Assembly: GCF_035539115.1 (NCBI RefSeq)
Contig: NZ_DATLJA010000029.1
Span: 1 to 64,000 of the forward strand
Reading direction: 5' to 3'
Length of the DNA stretch: 64,000 nt
From: Desulfitobacterium_A sp035539115
Lineage (GTDB): Bacteria > Bacillota > Desulfitobacteriia > Desulfitobacteriales > Desulfitobacteriaceae
The position numbers and the translations under genes are program-made. Positions 8,261-17,169 of this stretch are shown in pieces (position 1 is the stretch's first letter; every line of letters starts with the position of its first letter). A model generated the notes under the pieces. That model ran no database searches and was not told where the DNA came from. It saw only the letters and a program-made list of their open reading frames with translations.

Positions 8261-8520
8261 ACCTACCACTCTGCAGCAGCATCATCTGGACGAGGACTCT
8301 ACGCGGGCAGATATCAAGCTTGGGCAAAACTACTCTTACTTAAGTGGGACGAGTCACAGGGCAGAAAGCCTCTCTGAAGATTGCTCACGACGTAGGATGG
8401 GTTTCGCCCCAAGCCCTTGCTCAAGAAGAAATTTCAACGGCAAAGGGTTGACTCGCCGACTTATATACAATTCAAAGCTATTTTCATTTAGAATTTACTT
8501 TTTTAATTGGAGGCCAGTAG

Positions 8521-9267
8521 ATGGATAAAGAAAAAGTCATCGAAATCCAAAATCTAACCAAGCGCTACCCCAATGGTCGGGGGATTGAGGATATTAACCT
8601 TGAAATCTTTAAGGGAGACATTTTTGGCTTTCTTGGTCCCAATGGGGCAGGAAAGACCACCGCAATGAAGATCATGACCGGGCTCATTCGTCCGAACCGC
8701 GGAGATGTGAAGATTTTCGGGACGAGCGTCATGGAAGAATACGAGAAAGCTATGGCCTCAGTCGGCTGTATCATTGAAATGGCGGAATCTTACCCGTATC
8801 TAACGGCCTATGAGAACCTCAGACAGTTTGCCCGCTATTCCTCGCAAGTTAGCCGGCAGCGCATCGAGGAAGTCCTTGAACTGACCGGAATGCTCAAGTT
8901 CAAGGATGAAAAACCTAAAAAGTTCTCCCTGGGCATGAAACAACGTTTGGGGCTGGCCGCTGCCATTCTGACCCACCCTAAGGTGGTCATTCTCGATGAA
9001 CCGCTTAATGGTCTGGATGTGGAAGGGATGATCGATATCCGCAATCTTATTAAACACCTAGCGGAAAACGAGCAGACCACATTTTTTATTTCCAGTCATC
9101 TCATCCATGATGTCGAACTTACCTGTGACCGCGTTGGCGTGATCTATAACGGAAGAATGCTCAACGTTGAGAGCACCGAAAATATCTTGAGAAACTATGC
9201 CACCCTGGAAAATTATTTTGTGAGTGAGGTCGAAAGAAATGGCCGTATTCCAAATTGCGCTGGTTAA
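8521..9267 (+). CDS. ABC transporter ATP-binding subunit
   Basis: A 248-residue ATPase with Walker A GPNGAGKTT (near residue 42), signature SLGMKQRLGLA and Walker B VVILDEPLNGLD. The sequence resembles the BcrA/CcmA-type ATPases of ABC-2 exporters. It works with the permease that overlaps its 3' end by 29 bp, and is followed by a histidine kinase and response regulator. This gene order is common for antimicrobial-peptide or envelope-stress export modules that report to their own two-component system. The substrate is not readable. GGAGG lies before ATG 8521. Confidence 0.88.
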   Translation: MDKEKVIEIQNLTKRYPNGRGIEDINLEIFKGDIFGFLGPNGAGKTTAMKIMTGLIRPNRGDVKIFGTSVMEEYEKAMASVGCIIEMAESYPYLTAYENLRQFARYSSQVSRQRIEEVLELTGMLKFKDEKPKKFSLGMKQRLGLAAAILTHPKVVILDEPLNGLDVEGMIDIRNLIKHLAENEQTTFFISSHLIHDVELTCDRVGVIYNGRMLNVESTENILRNYATLENYFVSEVERNGRIPNCAG

Positions 9268-9991
9268 CGAACTGGAAAAACTTTATAAGAAGAAAAAAGC
9301 CTTAGCGGCAGTTATTCTGTCGCTCGCTGTGATTATTCTCGGTCAACTTGGCGTCCTTGGGGTCAGAACGGGTTTTGGAATTCGTGGAGCCGGGAATATC
9401 GCGTTTCCGATGCTCGTGCTGTCCGTCGTCGTCAACACGATTTTGCCGCTTTTTACGGCCCTAGTGACGATTGATAGTTTCTCAGGAGAGTTTGCCCAAA
9501 ATACGATGAGAATTACCTTAACCCGACCGGCCAGCCGGTTTAAAATTTTCATGGCTAAAATTACAGCCATTACCCTTTTTATCCTGACCATACTCGTCTT
9601 GCTCCTCATTCTCTCCTTAATCGCCGGTTTTTTATTTAACGTCAGCTCAGCCACCGCGAGTGACGTGCTCAAAACAGTCCTTGCCTATGCTGTAAGCATC
9701 CTACCCCAGTTTATCTTAGCTTTGGGGATTGTCCTGATCGCTAATCTCTTCAAAAGCGGGGTTTCCGTCTTTTTTATCTCAATCCTTGGCTTTCTCGGAT
9801 TCAAAGTTCTCGGCCTTGTCTTTTCGCAGTATGCCAGTCTACTCCCGACGACCCAATTGGATTGGTATACGTTATGGATCAGCAATACTTTTCCTTTGCT
9901 TAAAATCCTTCGCCAGTTCTTACTCATGGTGGGGTATGCTATAATGTTACTTACAGCCGGGTTTTATTTCTTTGATAAAAAAGAATTTTAG
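9239..9991 (+). CDS. ABC-2 type permease subunit
   Basis: A 250-residue integral membrane protein with about six membrane segments, partner of the ATPase encoded just upstream. ATG 9239 is chosen over the earlier in-frame GTG 9224 because GAGGT lies 8 nt before it. The gene overlaps the ATPase gene by 29 bp, which suggests translational coupling. The segment SFSGEFAQNTMRITLTRPASRFKIFMAK matches the cytoplasmic loop of ABC-2 permeases of the lantibiotic/bacitracin exporter type. Confidence 0.85.
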   Translation: MAVFQIALVNELEKLYKKKKALAAVILSLAVIILGQLGVLGVRTGFGIRGAGNIAFPMLVLSVVVNTILPLFTALVTIDSFSGEFAQNTMRITLTRPASRFKIFMAKITAITLFILTILVLLLILSLIAGFLFNVSSATASDVLKTVLAYAVSILPQFILALGIVLIANLFKSGVSVFFISILGFLGFKVLGLVFSQYASLLPTTQLDWYTLWISNTFPLLKILRQFLLMVGYAIMLLTAGFYFFDKKEF

Positions 9992-10000
9992 GGTGACAAT

Positions 10001-11446
10001 ATGGACCTAAAACGTCGTTTAATCGTTACCAATGCCACCACAGTGATTATCCCTTTGATCGTTACTGTGGTGTTTGCAATGGCTTTTTTGTTCATTTCCA
10101 ACAATCTATCAAACCATGATCTCTCTCTTGAGAATTATCAAAAACAATCAAAAGTTAAACTTGAACTTTTGAATATAGAGCAAAGCATTTTACGACAGAC
10201 GCCAGAGGCGATTGAATCCCCGGAGTTTCAGAAGAATATACAGGATCGTTTGTCCACGATCAATGGAGATGTCATAATTCTCAAGGATGAACAGGTTCTT
10301 TTTACATCACACAATATAAGTAAAATCGATATTGCCAAGAGTCTGGATGCGGGAAATTCAAAGTGGGGAAACTCGACCGTCAAGATTGGGAACGTGCCCT
10401 ATAGCGTACAAGCGGTTAAGCTCTCCTTAGCCGGGAGATCGACAGGGACCGTATTAATGCTCGCACCCGTGGATCTTGCTTCAGCAAGCGATATGACCCA
10501 TTTTCTTATTTTTGTTGCCATCATTTTTATCCTGTTCTTCGTCTTGACCAATGTTCTTGTATCCTATCAGTTTGCCCACAGAATTTTGTCTCCTTTAAAT
10601 CACTTAAAAAAAGCCGCGACCGAAATTAGCGGGGGTAATCTCGATTTTCCCATTGTCGAAGAAGGGGATCAGGAACTTCAGGAACTTTGCCGCGATCTCG
10701 AACTCATGCGCCTTAAACTCAAGGACTCCATTCACACGCAATTAAAGTTTGAAGAAAACCGCAAAATGCTGATTTCAAGCATTTCCCACGATCTAAAAAC
10801 ACCGGTCACCTCCATCAAGGGCTATGTTGAAGGAATTATGGATGGAGTGGCGAATACCCCCGAAAAGCAAGAACGCTATTTAAAAACGATTTATACCAAA
10901 GCTCAACTCGTAGACGAAATGATTGAGGATCTGCTGCTTTACGCTAAACTTGATCTAAATCAGCTTCCCTTTGATTTCGAACGAACGGACATCAGCGAAT
11001 ATCTTTATGAGTTTGTCCGTGAGAACGAGCCCGAATGTACTAAAAATGGGATTCAACTCACTTTGCAAAAGGAGCTCTCCCAACCCTACACGATCCAGTT
11101 AGACCGTGCTCGTTTTCGCAGAGTCCTCATGAACATTTTAGATAATTCAAGAAAGTATATGACAAAAGAAGATCGCGAGCAGGCAGGGCTCATTCAGATC
11201 TCGCTCCGTGAAACCCCTTCCAGTGTTATTCTCGAGCTTCGAGACAATGGAATTGGGATTCCGGAAAAGGATTTATCGCATATCTTTGATCGTTTCTATC
11301 GCTCAGACACGTCTCGCGGAGAAATCAAAGGGAGTGGCTTGGGGCTTGCTATTGCGAAACAAATCGTCGAAGGGCACAACGGAAGAATATGGGCACTCAG
11401 TCACGCTCAGGAAGGAACAAGCATCCTGATTTCTCTAAGCAAGTGA
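10001..11446 (+). CDS. Sensor histidine kinase, HAMP-HisKA-HATPase
   Basis: A 481-residue membrane kinase. Two membrane segments (about 12-37 and 163-188) flank an extracytoplasmic sensor of ~125 residues. They are followed by a HAMP linker, a dimerisation/phosphoacceptor domain with His 263 in SSISHDLKTPVTSIKGY, and an ATPase domain with the N box (NILDNSRKY), G1 (DNGIGIPEKDL) and G2 (GSGLGLAIAK) motifs. It starts 9 bp after the permease gene and 23 bp before the response regulator gene. It probably senses the compound handled by the ABC transporter, or membrane damage. Confidence 0.93.
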   Translation: MDLKRRLIVTNATTVIIPLIVTVVFAMAFLFISNNLSNHDLSLENYQKQSKVKLELLNIEQSILRQTPEAIESPEFQKNIQDRLSTINGDVIILKDEQVLFTSHNISKIDIAKSLDAGNSKWGNSTVKIGNVPYSVQAVKLSLAGRSTGTVLMLAPVDLASASDMTHFLIFVAIIFILFFVLTNVLVSYQFAHRILSPLNHLKKAATEISGGNLDFPIVEEGDQELQELCRDLELMRLKLKDSIHTQLKFEENRKMLISSISHDLKTPVTSIKGYVEGIMDGVANTPEKQERYLKTIYTKAQLVDEMIEDLLLYAKLDLNQLPFDFERTDISEYLYEFVRENEPECTKNGIQLTLQKELSQPYTIQLDRARFRRVLMNILDNSRKYMTKEDREQAGLIQISLRETPSSVILELRDNGIGIPEKDLSHIFDRFYRSDTSRGEIKGSGLGLAIAKQIVEGHNGRIWALSHAQEGTSILISLSK

Positions 11447-11469
11447 ATTCTCAAGGAGGTGAATAATGC

Positions 11470-12174
11470 GTGAAGAAAATTCTGATCATCGAAGATGACC
11501 TCAGTATTGCGGAGCTGCAGAAGGATTACCTTGAAATCGCAGGCTTTGAGGTACTCATTTGTACGGACGGCAGGGAAGGATTAACGGTTCTGGAAGCAGC
11601 AGATAACGCATTCTGCCTCCTGATTCTGGATATCATGCTTCCCGGTCTCGATGGTTTAGATATCCTTCGCCAGATCAAGGAGGATAAGGATATTCCGGTT
11701 CTTCTCGTTTCCGCCAAAAAAGAAGAAATCGATAAAATAAAAGGCTTAAGCCTTGGAGCTGATGACTATATCACCAAACCTTTTAGCCCTGGGGAACTCG
11801 TCGCTAGGGTCAAGGCTCATCTTGATAATTACGAACGCTTAAAACAACGCTTCAGCGAAGGGCTCAACAAGCAGAAGGTTTTGTCCATTCGTGGTCTGAA
11901 AATAGAAAAAGAGGCGCGTCGGGTTTTCGTTCAAGGCGAAGAAGTGAGTCTGGCTCAGAAGGAATTCGATGTGTTACTCTTTCTCGCTCAATATCCCAAT
12001 CGAGTATTTAGTCGAGACAAACTTTTTGAACAAATCTGGGGCTTAGAAGCTTTCGGAGAATCCTCTACAGTAACTGTACATATTGCCCGAATTCGGGAGA
12101 AAATAGAAAGCGATCCTTCAAATCCGCAATATATTGAGACAGTTTGGGGAGCGGGGTATCGGTTTAGGGTATGA
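11470..12174 (+). CDS. OmpR/PhoB-family response regulator
   Basis: A 234-residue regulator: receiver domain with acidic pocket EDD (residues 8-10), phospho-acceptor Asp 54 (LLILDIMLPGLDG) and Lys 103 region (DYITKPFSPGEL), then a winged-helix DNA-binding domain ending in ETVWGAGYRFRV. The start is GTG 11470, 9 nt after GGAGGT. An ATG at 11466 is out of frame and closes quickly, so it is a decoy. It is last in the ABC-kinase-regulator operon and likely controls that operon. Confidence 0.93.
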   Translation: MKKILIIEDDLSIAELQKDYLEIAGFEVLICTDGREGLTVLEAADNAFCLLILDIMLPGLDGLDILRQIKEDKDIPVLLVSAKKEEIDKIKGLSLGADDYITKPFSPGELVARVKAHLDNYERLKQRFSEGLNKQKVLSIRGLKIEKEARRVFVQGEEVSLAQKEFDVLLFLAQYPNRVFSRDKLFEQIWGLEAFGESSTVTVHIARIREKIESDPSNPQYIETVWGAGYRFRV

Positions 12175-12266
12175 GGTATATTCGTAATCCAATCTATAGT
12201 GAGTTATAATTAAGAGATGGCATTCTAGGTTCTCTAAATTTAACCTAAATATTGGAGGAATTCCTT

Positions 12267-13271
12267 ATGATAAAATTACTTCTGCCCTTGCAAGCAGGTC
12301 CACTAACCTTGGCCAATCGTTTAGTCATGCCACCGATGGCTACTTCTAAAGCTGAAGCTGATGGCCAAGTGAGTCAAGCTATTCTTGACTATTATACCGA
12401 AAAATCAGCAGGAGGATATCTCTCACTGATCACCATTGAACATAGCTATATTCGACCCGAGGGCAAAGCTAGCCAGAATCAGCTTTCGGTCGCCGACGAT
12501 CGGATGATTAAAGGCTTAGCGAAGCTAGCCCAAGTTATTCATCAGAATGGTTCCAAAACAATGATGCAGCTCAATCATGCTGGAAGTCAGACCACCGAAG
12601 AAATTACCGGTTTTTCACCAGTCGCTCCTTCGGCTGTTCTTAACCTGCGCAATGGAGATAAACTTCCTCGTGAATTGACCCATGAAGAAATGATTGAGCT
12701 TGTTTTGGCCTTCAAAGAGGCTGCTCGCCGAGCAAAGGCTGCTGGTTTTGACGGGGTCGAAATTCACTCTGCCCACGGTTACCTATTGAACCAGTTCTTG
12801 TCTCCACTTACGAATAAGCGTACCGATGAATATGGAGGTACACTTTTAAACCGAATTCGGCTTCATCTTCAAGTGATTGAAGCTGTTCGATCTGAAGTTG
12901 GACCTGATTATCCTATTTTCTTGAGACTTGGAGCTTCCGACTTTATGGAAGGGGGAACGACTCTCGAGGATAGCCTAATTGCAGCTCAAGAATTTGAAAA
13001 AGCAGGCATCAATGGGCTTGACATTTCGGGTGGTTTCTGTGGCTTTAGCTTACCTGGAAGATCGGATCAAGGATACTTTTCCGACCTCACCGAAGGAATA
13101 AAAAAAGTGGTATCAATTCCAGTTATTCTGACCGGTGGCATCACTGAGATAGAAGCAGCAGAACAGCTCCTAGCCGAAGGTAAGGCTGATCTTATTGGGG
13201 TTGGCCGGGCTCTTTTGCGTAATTCAAAATGGGCTGAGGAAGGAATCCATAAACTTCAAAGAGAAGGGTAA
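12267..13271 (+). CDS. Old Yellow Enzyme family NADH:flavin oxidoreductase
   Basis: A 334-residue FMN-binding TIM-barrel protein of the YqjM/OYE type, without the C-terminal FeS and FAD domains of larger 2,4-dienoyl-CoA reductases. Visible family marks are NRLVMPPMATSKA, QLNHAGSQT, VEIHSAHGYLLNQFLSPLTNKRTDEYGG and the phosphate-binding end DLIGVGRALL. It probably reduces activated C=C bonds using NAD(P)H. GGAGG lies 8 nt before ATG 12267; an in-frame TTG at 12252 falls inside the ribosome site and is rejected. Monocistronic, with a strong terminator behind. Confidence 0.9.
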   Translation: MIKLLLPLQAGPLTLANRLVMPPMATSKAEADGQVSQAILDYYTEKSAGGYLSLITIEHSYIRPEGKASQNQLSVADDRMIKGLAKLAQVIHQNGSKTMMQLNHAGSQTTEEITGFSPVAPSAVLNLRNGDKLPRELTHEEMIELVLAFKEAARRAKAAGFDGVEIHSAHGYLLNQFLSPLTNKRTDEYGGTLLNRIRLHLQVIEAVRSEVGPDYPIFLRLGASDFMEGGTTLEDSLIAAQEFEKAGINGLDISGGFCGFSLPGRSDQGYFSDLTEGIKKVVSIPVILTGGITEIEAAEQLLAEGKADLIGVGRALLRNSKWAEEGIHKLQREG

Positions 13272-13285
13272 AGGAAACCTCGAAC

Positions 13286-13335
13286 TAAAAAAGGCAGCTC
13301 CTCCCCAAAATAGAGGAGGAGCATGCCTTTTTTTT
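13286..13335 (+). terminator. Intrinsic terminator after the Old Yellow Enzyme gene
   Basis: GGCAGCTCCTC (13293-13303) pairs with GAGGAGC-A-TGCC (13316-13327) with a single-base bulge. Eight T follow, and an A-tract lies before the stem. Copy A of the 93-bp repeat starts at the very next base. Confidence 0.9.
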
Positions 13336-13428
13336 ACTAACAGAAAGTATAAGTTTTGGGCAGATAGCATAAGTGCAACTAAGGCTTCCGCCTACGCCAG
13401 AGGCTTGGCGCAAGCCAAGTTTTCTTTA
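13336..13428 (+). repeat. 93-bp dispersed repeat, copy A
   Basis: It is identical to copy B (20677-20769) at 92 of 93 positions, the only change being c/t in the CCTACGCYAG segment. Its right end is a terminator-like hairpin, CTTGGC-GCAA-GCCAAG followed by TTTTCTTTA; the related hairpins at 1-171 share this part. It begins exactly where the preceding gene's terminator T-tract ends. No ORF, target-site duplication or terminal inverted repeat is seen. Confidence 0.85.
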
Positions 13429-13461
13429 CTACTCAGAAAAAGTCTAGAAGAATGACTTAAA

Positions 13462-13708
13462 GGACCCACGAGCGTAGCTTCTCCTCGAAGGGGACTATAG
13501 CGCACGATGCTTCCGTGGGTTAGCGGCGCCAGTGGGCTTGGCCATGGAAACAAGTGCGTAAGCCTTACCACGGCTTACGGGCCTGATGTCGCGGGTGCAA
13601 CCTTCGGGCGAACAGTTCACTGGACTGTTCGGGATTTGCAGGAGAGACGCACTTCAGGTATTACCTACCCTGAGGTTTGGCAGAGTTCCCACGGAAGCGA
13701 GTGTGCCA
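13462..13708 (+). ncRNA. Candidate structured non-coding RNA, class unassigned
   Basis: The 574 bp between the Old Yellow Enzyme gene and the SNF2 gene hold no convincing ORF but nested long complementarities. The closing helix is 13500-13505/13701-13706, then 13509-13519/13688-13698 (11 perfect pairs). Inside it are AAGTGCGT 13552-13559/13647-13654, a hairpin 13560-13564/13572-13576, TGCAA 13596-13600/TTGCA 13636-13640, a C(UUCG)G tetraloop hairpin at 13601-13608, CGAACAGT 13609-13616/13624-13631 and a small hairpin near 13655-13675. Local GC is higher than in the flanks. It does not match tmRNA, RNase P, SRP RNA or a riboswitch class that I can recognise. The strand is assumed from the flanking genes; the ends are approximate. 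Confidence 0.5.
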
Positions 13709-13789
13709 GCCCCAGAGCGACTAAGTAAACGAATGTGCGTTGCGCCACAACCCTCAATAAGCCGTCCAAGGGTAAACTTCGGAGAATTA

Positions 13790-13798
13790 TGTTATAAT
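13790..13798 (+). promoter_or_regulatory. Extended -10 promoter for the SNF2 gene
   Basis: TGTTATAAT carries a perfect TATAAT (13793-13798) with the extended TGn element. No good -35 is seen 17 bp upstream, which is typical of extended -10 promoters. It lies 48 bp before ATG 13846 and outside the structured RNA. Confidence 0.6.
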
Positions 13799-13845
13799 AG
13801 ATTTTATACCTAATTTTTCTCGGAACGATTCAAAGGAGTCTTTTC

Positions 13846-16800
13846 ATGTTACGTCTAGAAATGACGGATAGACAAATACGAAATCTAGCGAGCTATCCGA
13901 TGGCTTATCAACTGGGTGTTGCGTATTATCAAGCAGGGAAGGTTGGCCCCCTCGAATATAATGCAGCGGAACGAAAAGTGAAGGCCTTTGTTGCCGGAAC
14001 TTCACGATATCTCATCCAGCTTCAACTTACACCAGAGGGCGGTCTTAGTAGCTATCATTGTAGTTGCCCCGCCTATAGCCAGCATTCCGGGGCGTGTAAA
14101 CACATTATTGCCGTCCTGAAAAGCACGCAGGTTACCTTACCGCTGATTTTCCAGAAGAAGGCTAACAGTTCCTCAAGCCGAGAATTCTTATCTTTTTTTA
14201 AAGACCATGCCCAAGACACTTTTATGGAAGAGCTAAATCTTGAGGTCGAACTTGAGCTTTACGTCGTTCCAAGACACCGAGTATCAGCGCAGTTTTCCTT
14301 AAAAGTAGGCTTTCAACGGCTCTATGTCGTTAAGGATGTTGGTCTGTTTTTAAATTCCCTATATAAAGGAAAAACGTTGGAATTTGGCAAGCAATTTACC
14401 TTTGAACCTCATCGGCAAACCTTTAACGACCAAGACCGTCCAATTATTGACCTTCTGCTCGAAATGTATGAACAAAATATGGCCTGGACGGAAATGTTAA
14501 ACACGTATGCTGGCTCAGTCTTTAACAGCAAAAAACTCATTCCTTTAAAAGGAGTCTATTTCAGAAAATTTCTGGATGCTCTTGGGGATAAACCTTTTAA
14601 TCTTTATCAAGAATCTGCTCCTCTGTTACAAACCCAAATTATCCGTCAGGCGCTTCCCCTTGAACTCACTCTGAATTCCGAGGCGGAAAATCTTGCTTTG
14701 ACGTTAGACGTAGAAGAGCTTCCCCTTCAATTACTTCCGGATGCGAGTTATTTCTTATACCAGCAGAAAATTTACCAAGCGACTCCGGCTCAACAAGAAA
14801 TTCTTCCTTCAATGCTCAAGGCAATACATCAAGAATACTCTTCAACCTTGATCTTACCCTCTGACAGCAAAGAATTTTTCATTTCCGAAGCACTACCCTC
14901 GCTCGAAAAAATGGGCAAGGTTTCGATTGCCCCTGGACTCGCCGAAAAGTTCAGCCGAGAGAACCTCGTGACCCAGATTTATTTTGAACGGGGCAATGAT
15001 GATGGTATCGCTGCTCGGGTTGAGTTCCATTATGGGGAAAACTCCATCAATCCCTTTGCGCCAGTAGGAGGAACCCATACTTTCAAGGATTCCCACGATG
15101 TGATTTTAATCCGTGCTGTTGAAGAAGAGCGCAAAGTCTTAACTCTGCTCGAACTCGCAGAATTCAGCGTTAATCAAGGGAAAATTCATCTGGAAGATGA
15201 CCATAAGATCTTCGAATTTGCCACAACCTATCTTCCCCAACTCCAAGAACTCTCTGAAATCTTTTACTCTGATGATTTTAAACTAACTATTCATAACTCG
15301 GTCTCATTTGCTGGGGCTGTTCGTTTGGATGAAAAGCTGGATTTACTTGAGATATCCTTTCAATATAGCAATATTGACGAGACAGAATTAGCCGATATCT
15401 TCCAGGCACTGAACCTTAAGAAAAAGTACTACCGCCTTAAAGATGGCTCCTTCCTCAATTTGCACCAGCCCGAATTGGAAACCGTGGCTCGGCTCGTTGA
15501 TTATTTGGATCTCAAAGCAGAAGACCTGGAGCAAACCGTTCTCAGACTCCCGAAATATCGCGCTCTCTATATCGATAACTATCTTCGTCAGGCCAATTTA
15601 CCTGGAATCCAGCGTAACAAGGCGTTTAAGCAACTGGTCCAGAGTATCCTCGAACCGCATGACGGAGATTTTGAGATTCCACCTTCCCTTCAAAATGTGC
15701 TTCGTGATTATCAGAAAACAGGGTTTCAATGGTTAAAAACTTTGGCTGCCTATGGTCTAGGCGGAATCTTAGCTGATGACATGGGTCTCGGCAAAACCTT
15801 ACAAGTCCTTGCTTTCATTCTTTCTGAGAAACCGACTGCTTCCCAACCTGCGCTCGTTGTCGCCCCAACTTCCGTGATTTACAACTGGCAGGAGGAAGCC
15901 CTCAAATTTGCTCCGGAATTGAACGTCCTCGTTGTCGATGGCCCTCCCCAGGTAAGGCAAGACCTACTTGCTGATCTCGACGGTTGGGATCTTGTGGTGA
16001 CTTCTTATCCGCTCCTGCGGCGCGATACGGAGACTTATGCGCATCTCGAATTTTCCTATTGTTTTTTGGATGAAGCACAACACATTAAGAACCCGCAAAC
16101 AATCAATGCCAGATCCGTCCAACAACTCCAGGCTAAAGGATATTTTGCGTTGACCGGAACTCCGATCGAAAATTCGCTCTCAGAACTTTGGTCCATCTTT
16201 CAATTTATCATGCCAGGGTATCTTTTATCACACCCTGATTTTCGGAAGAAGTTTGAAATTCCTATCGTCAAAGGGGATGATTCTGAACCTCTGATCGAGC
16301 TCAGTCGGCACGTTACTCCTTTTATCTTGCGTCGTCTCAAAAAGGATGTTCTCTTAGAGCTTCCCGATAAGATTGAAACCCGGATGAGCGCTCAGATGAC
16401 GGAAGAACAGACGAAGATTTATCTCGCCTTTCTCCAGGAAGCCCAAAAAAATATTGCCCGAGAGATCGCCTCTGTCGGTTTTGAAAGAAGTCAGATTAAG
16501 ATTCTCGCCGCACTTACCCGACTTCGTCAGATATGTTGCCATCCCGCGATGTTCGTTGAAAATTACACGGGAGGAAGCGGCAAAATGCAACTGTTTGAGG
16601 AAGTCATCGCCAATGCCCTAGACAGCAGTCATCGTATTTTGGTTTTTTCCCAATTCACAACCATGCTCGATATCATCCAAAAACATCTGATCTCCAAGAA
16701 GATTGAACATTTTTATTTGAGGGGTTCAACCAAATCAACAGATCGGATGAAAATGGTTCAGTTATTCAACAATGGGGTAGGTCAGATCTTTCTTATTTCT

Positions 16801-17121
16801 TTAAAAGCTGGCGGAACTGGGCTCAACCTGACTGGTGCGGATATGGTGATCCATTTTGATCCCTGGTGGAACCCGGCCGTCGAAGATCAGGCAACAGACC
16901 GAGCTCACCGAATCGGTCAGAAAAATGCCGTGCAGGTCATTAAACTCGTTACGCAAGGAACGATCGAAGAAAAAGTCCTGGTCCTACAGGAAAAGAAGAA
17001 GGCACTTATTCAAGCTGTCATACAGCCGGGTGAAACTATGATTTCTAAGTTGACCGAGAAAGAGCTTGTGGAGCTTTTTGATCTAGATGAAAAAGGAAGT
17101 TCGCTACCAATAGAACTTTAA
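13846..17121 (+). CDS. SNF2-family DNA translocase with SWIM zinc finger
   Basis: A 1091-residue protein. A SWIM zinc finger lies near the N terminus (C72-x-C74-x9-C84-x-H86), then a long family-specific middle, then a complete SNF2 ATPase: motif I DDMGLGKT (Lys ~650), motif II DEAQ (742-745), motif III ALTGTPIENS, and C-terminal motifs FSQFTTMLD, LKAGGTGLNLTGAD and DQATDRAHRIGQ. It is an ATP-driven double-stranded DNA translocase of the HepA/RapA-like bacterial group, likely in the nucleoid; its cellular role is unknown. recQ follows 48 bp downstream, suggesting a shared DNA-maintenance transcript. Confidence 0.93.
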   Translation: MLRLEMTDRQIRNLASYPMAYQLGVAYYQAGKVGPLEYNAAERKVKAFVAGTSRYLIQLQLTPEGGLSSYHCSCPAYSQHSGACKHIIAVLKSTQVTLPLIFQKKANSSSSREFLSFFKDHAQDTFMEELNLEVELELYVVPRHRVSAQFSLKVGFQRLYVVKDVGLFLNSLYKGKTLEFGKQFTFEPHRQTFNDQDRPIIDLLLEMYEQNMAWTEMLNTYAGSVFNSKKLIPLKGVYFRKFLDALGDKPFNLYQESAPLLQTQIIRQALPLELTLNSEAENLALTLDVEELPLQLLPDASYFLYQQKIYQATPAQQEILPSMLKAIHQEYSSTLILPSDSKEFFISEALPSLEKMGKVSIAPGLAEKFSRENLVTQIYFERGNDDGIAARVEFHYGENSINPFAPVGGTHTFKDSHDVILIRAVEEERKVLTLLELAEFSVNQGKIHLEDDHKIFEFATTYLPQLQELSEIFYSDDFKLTIHNSVSFAGAVRLDEKLDLLEISFQYSNIDETELADIFQALNLKKKYYRLKDGSFLNLHQPELETVARLVDYLDLKAEDLEQTVLRLPKYRALYIDNYLRQANLPGIQRNKAFKQLVQSILEPHDGDFEIPPSLQNVLRDYQKTGFQWLKTLAAYGLGGILADDMGLGKTLQVLAFILSEKPTASQPALVVAPTSVIYNWQEEALKFAPELNVLVVDGPPQVRQDLLADLDGWDLVVTSYPLLRRDTETYAHLEFSYCFLDEAQHIKNPQTINARSVQQLQAKGYFALTGTPIENSLSELWSIFQFIMPGYLLSHPDFRKKFEIPIVKGDDSEPLIELSRHVTPFILRRLKKDVLLELPDKIETRMSAQMTEEQTKIYLAFLQEAQKNIAREIASVGFERSQIKILAALTRLRQICCHPAMFVENYTGGSGKMQLFEEVIANALDSSHRILVFSQFTTMLDIIQKHLISKKIEHFYLRGSTKSTDRMKMVQLFNNGVGQIFLISLKAGGTGLNLTGADMVIHFDPWWNPAVEDQATDRAHRIGQKNAVQVIKLVTQGTIEEKVLVLQEKKKALIQAVIQPGETMISKLTEKELVELFDLDEKGSSLPIEL

Positions 17122-17169
17122 CCTTTATCGCGTAATTAAAAGAGAACCCTTCCTAAGGAGTTGTTTTTT

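Noticed and set aside
9224..9241. GTG 9224 as permease start
   Set aside because: ATG 9239 has the GAGGT ribosome site at correct spacing; 9224 does not.
13640..13650. GGAGAGAC segment as a glycine riboswitch core
   Set aside because: The second conserved element (CCGAAGG-type) and the typical aptamer layout are missing, and the downstream gene is a helicase.
13507..13813. ORFs of 73-75 codons before the SNF2 gene
   Set aside because: They have no ribosome sites and no recognisable protein pattern, and they overlap the nested RNA helices.
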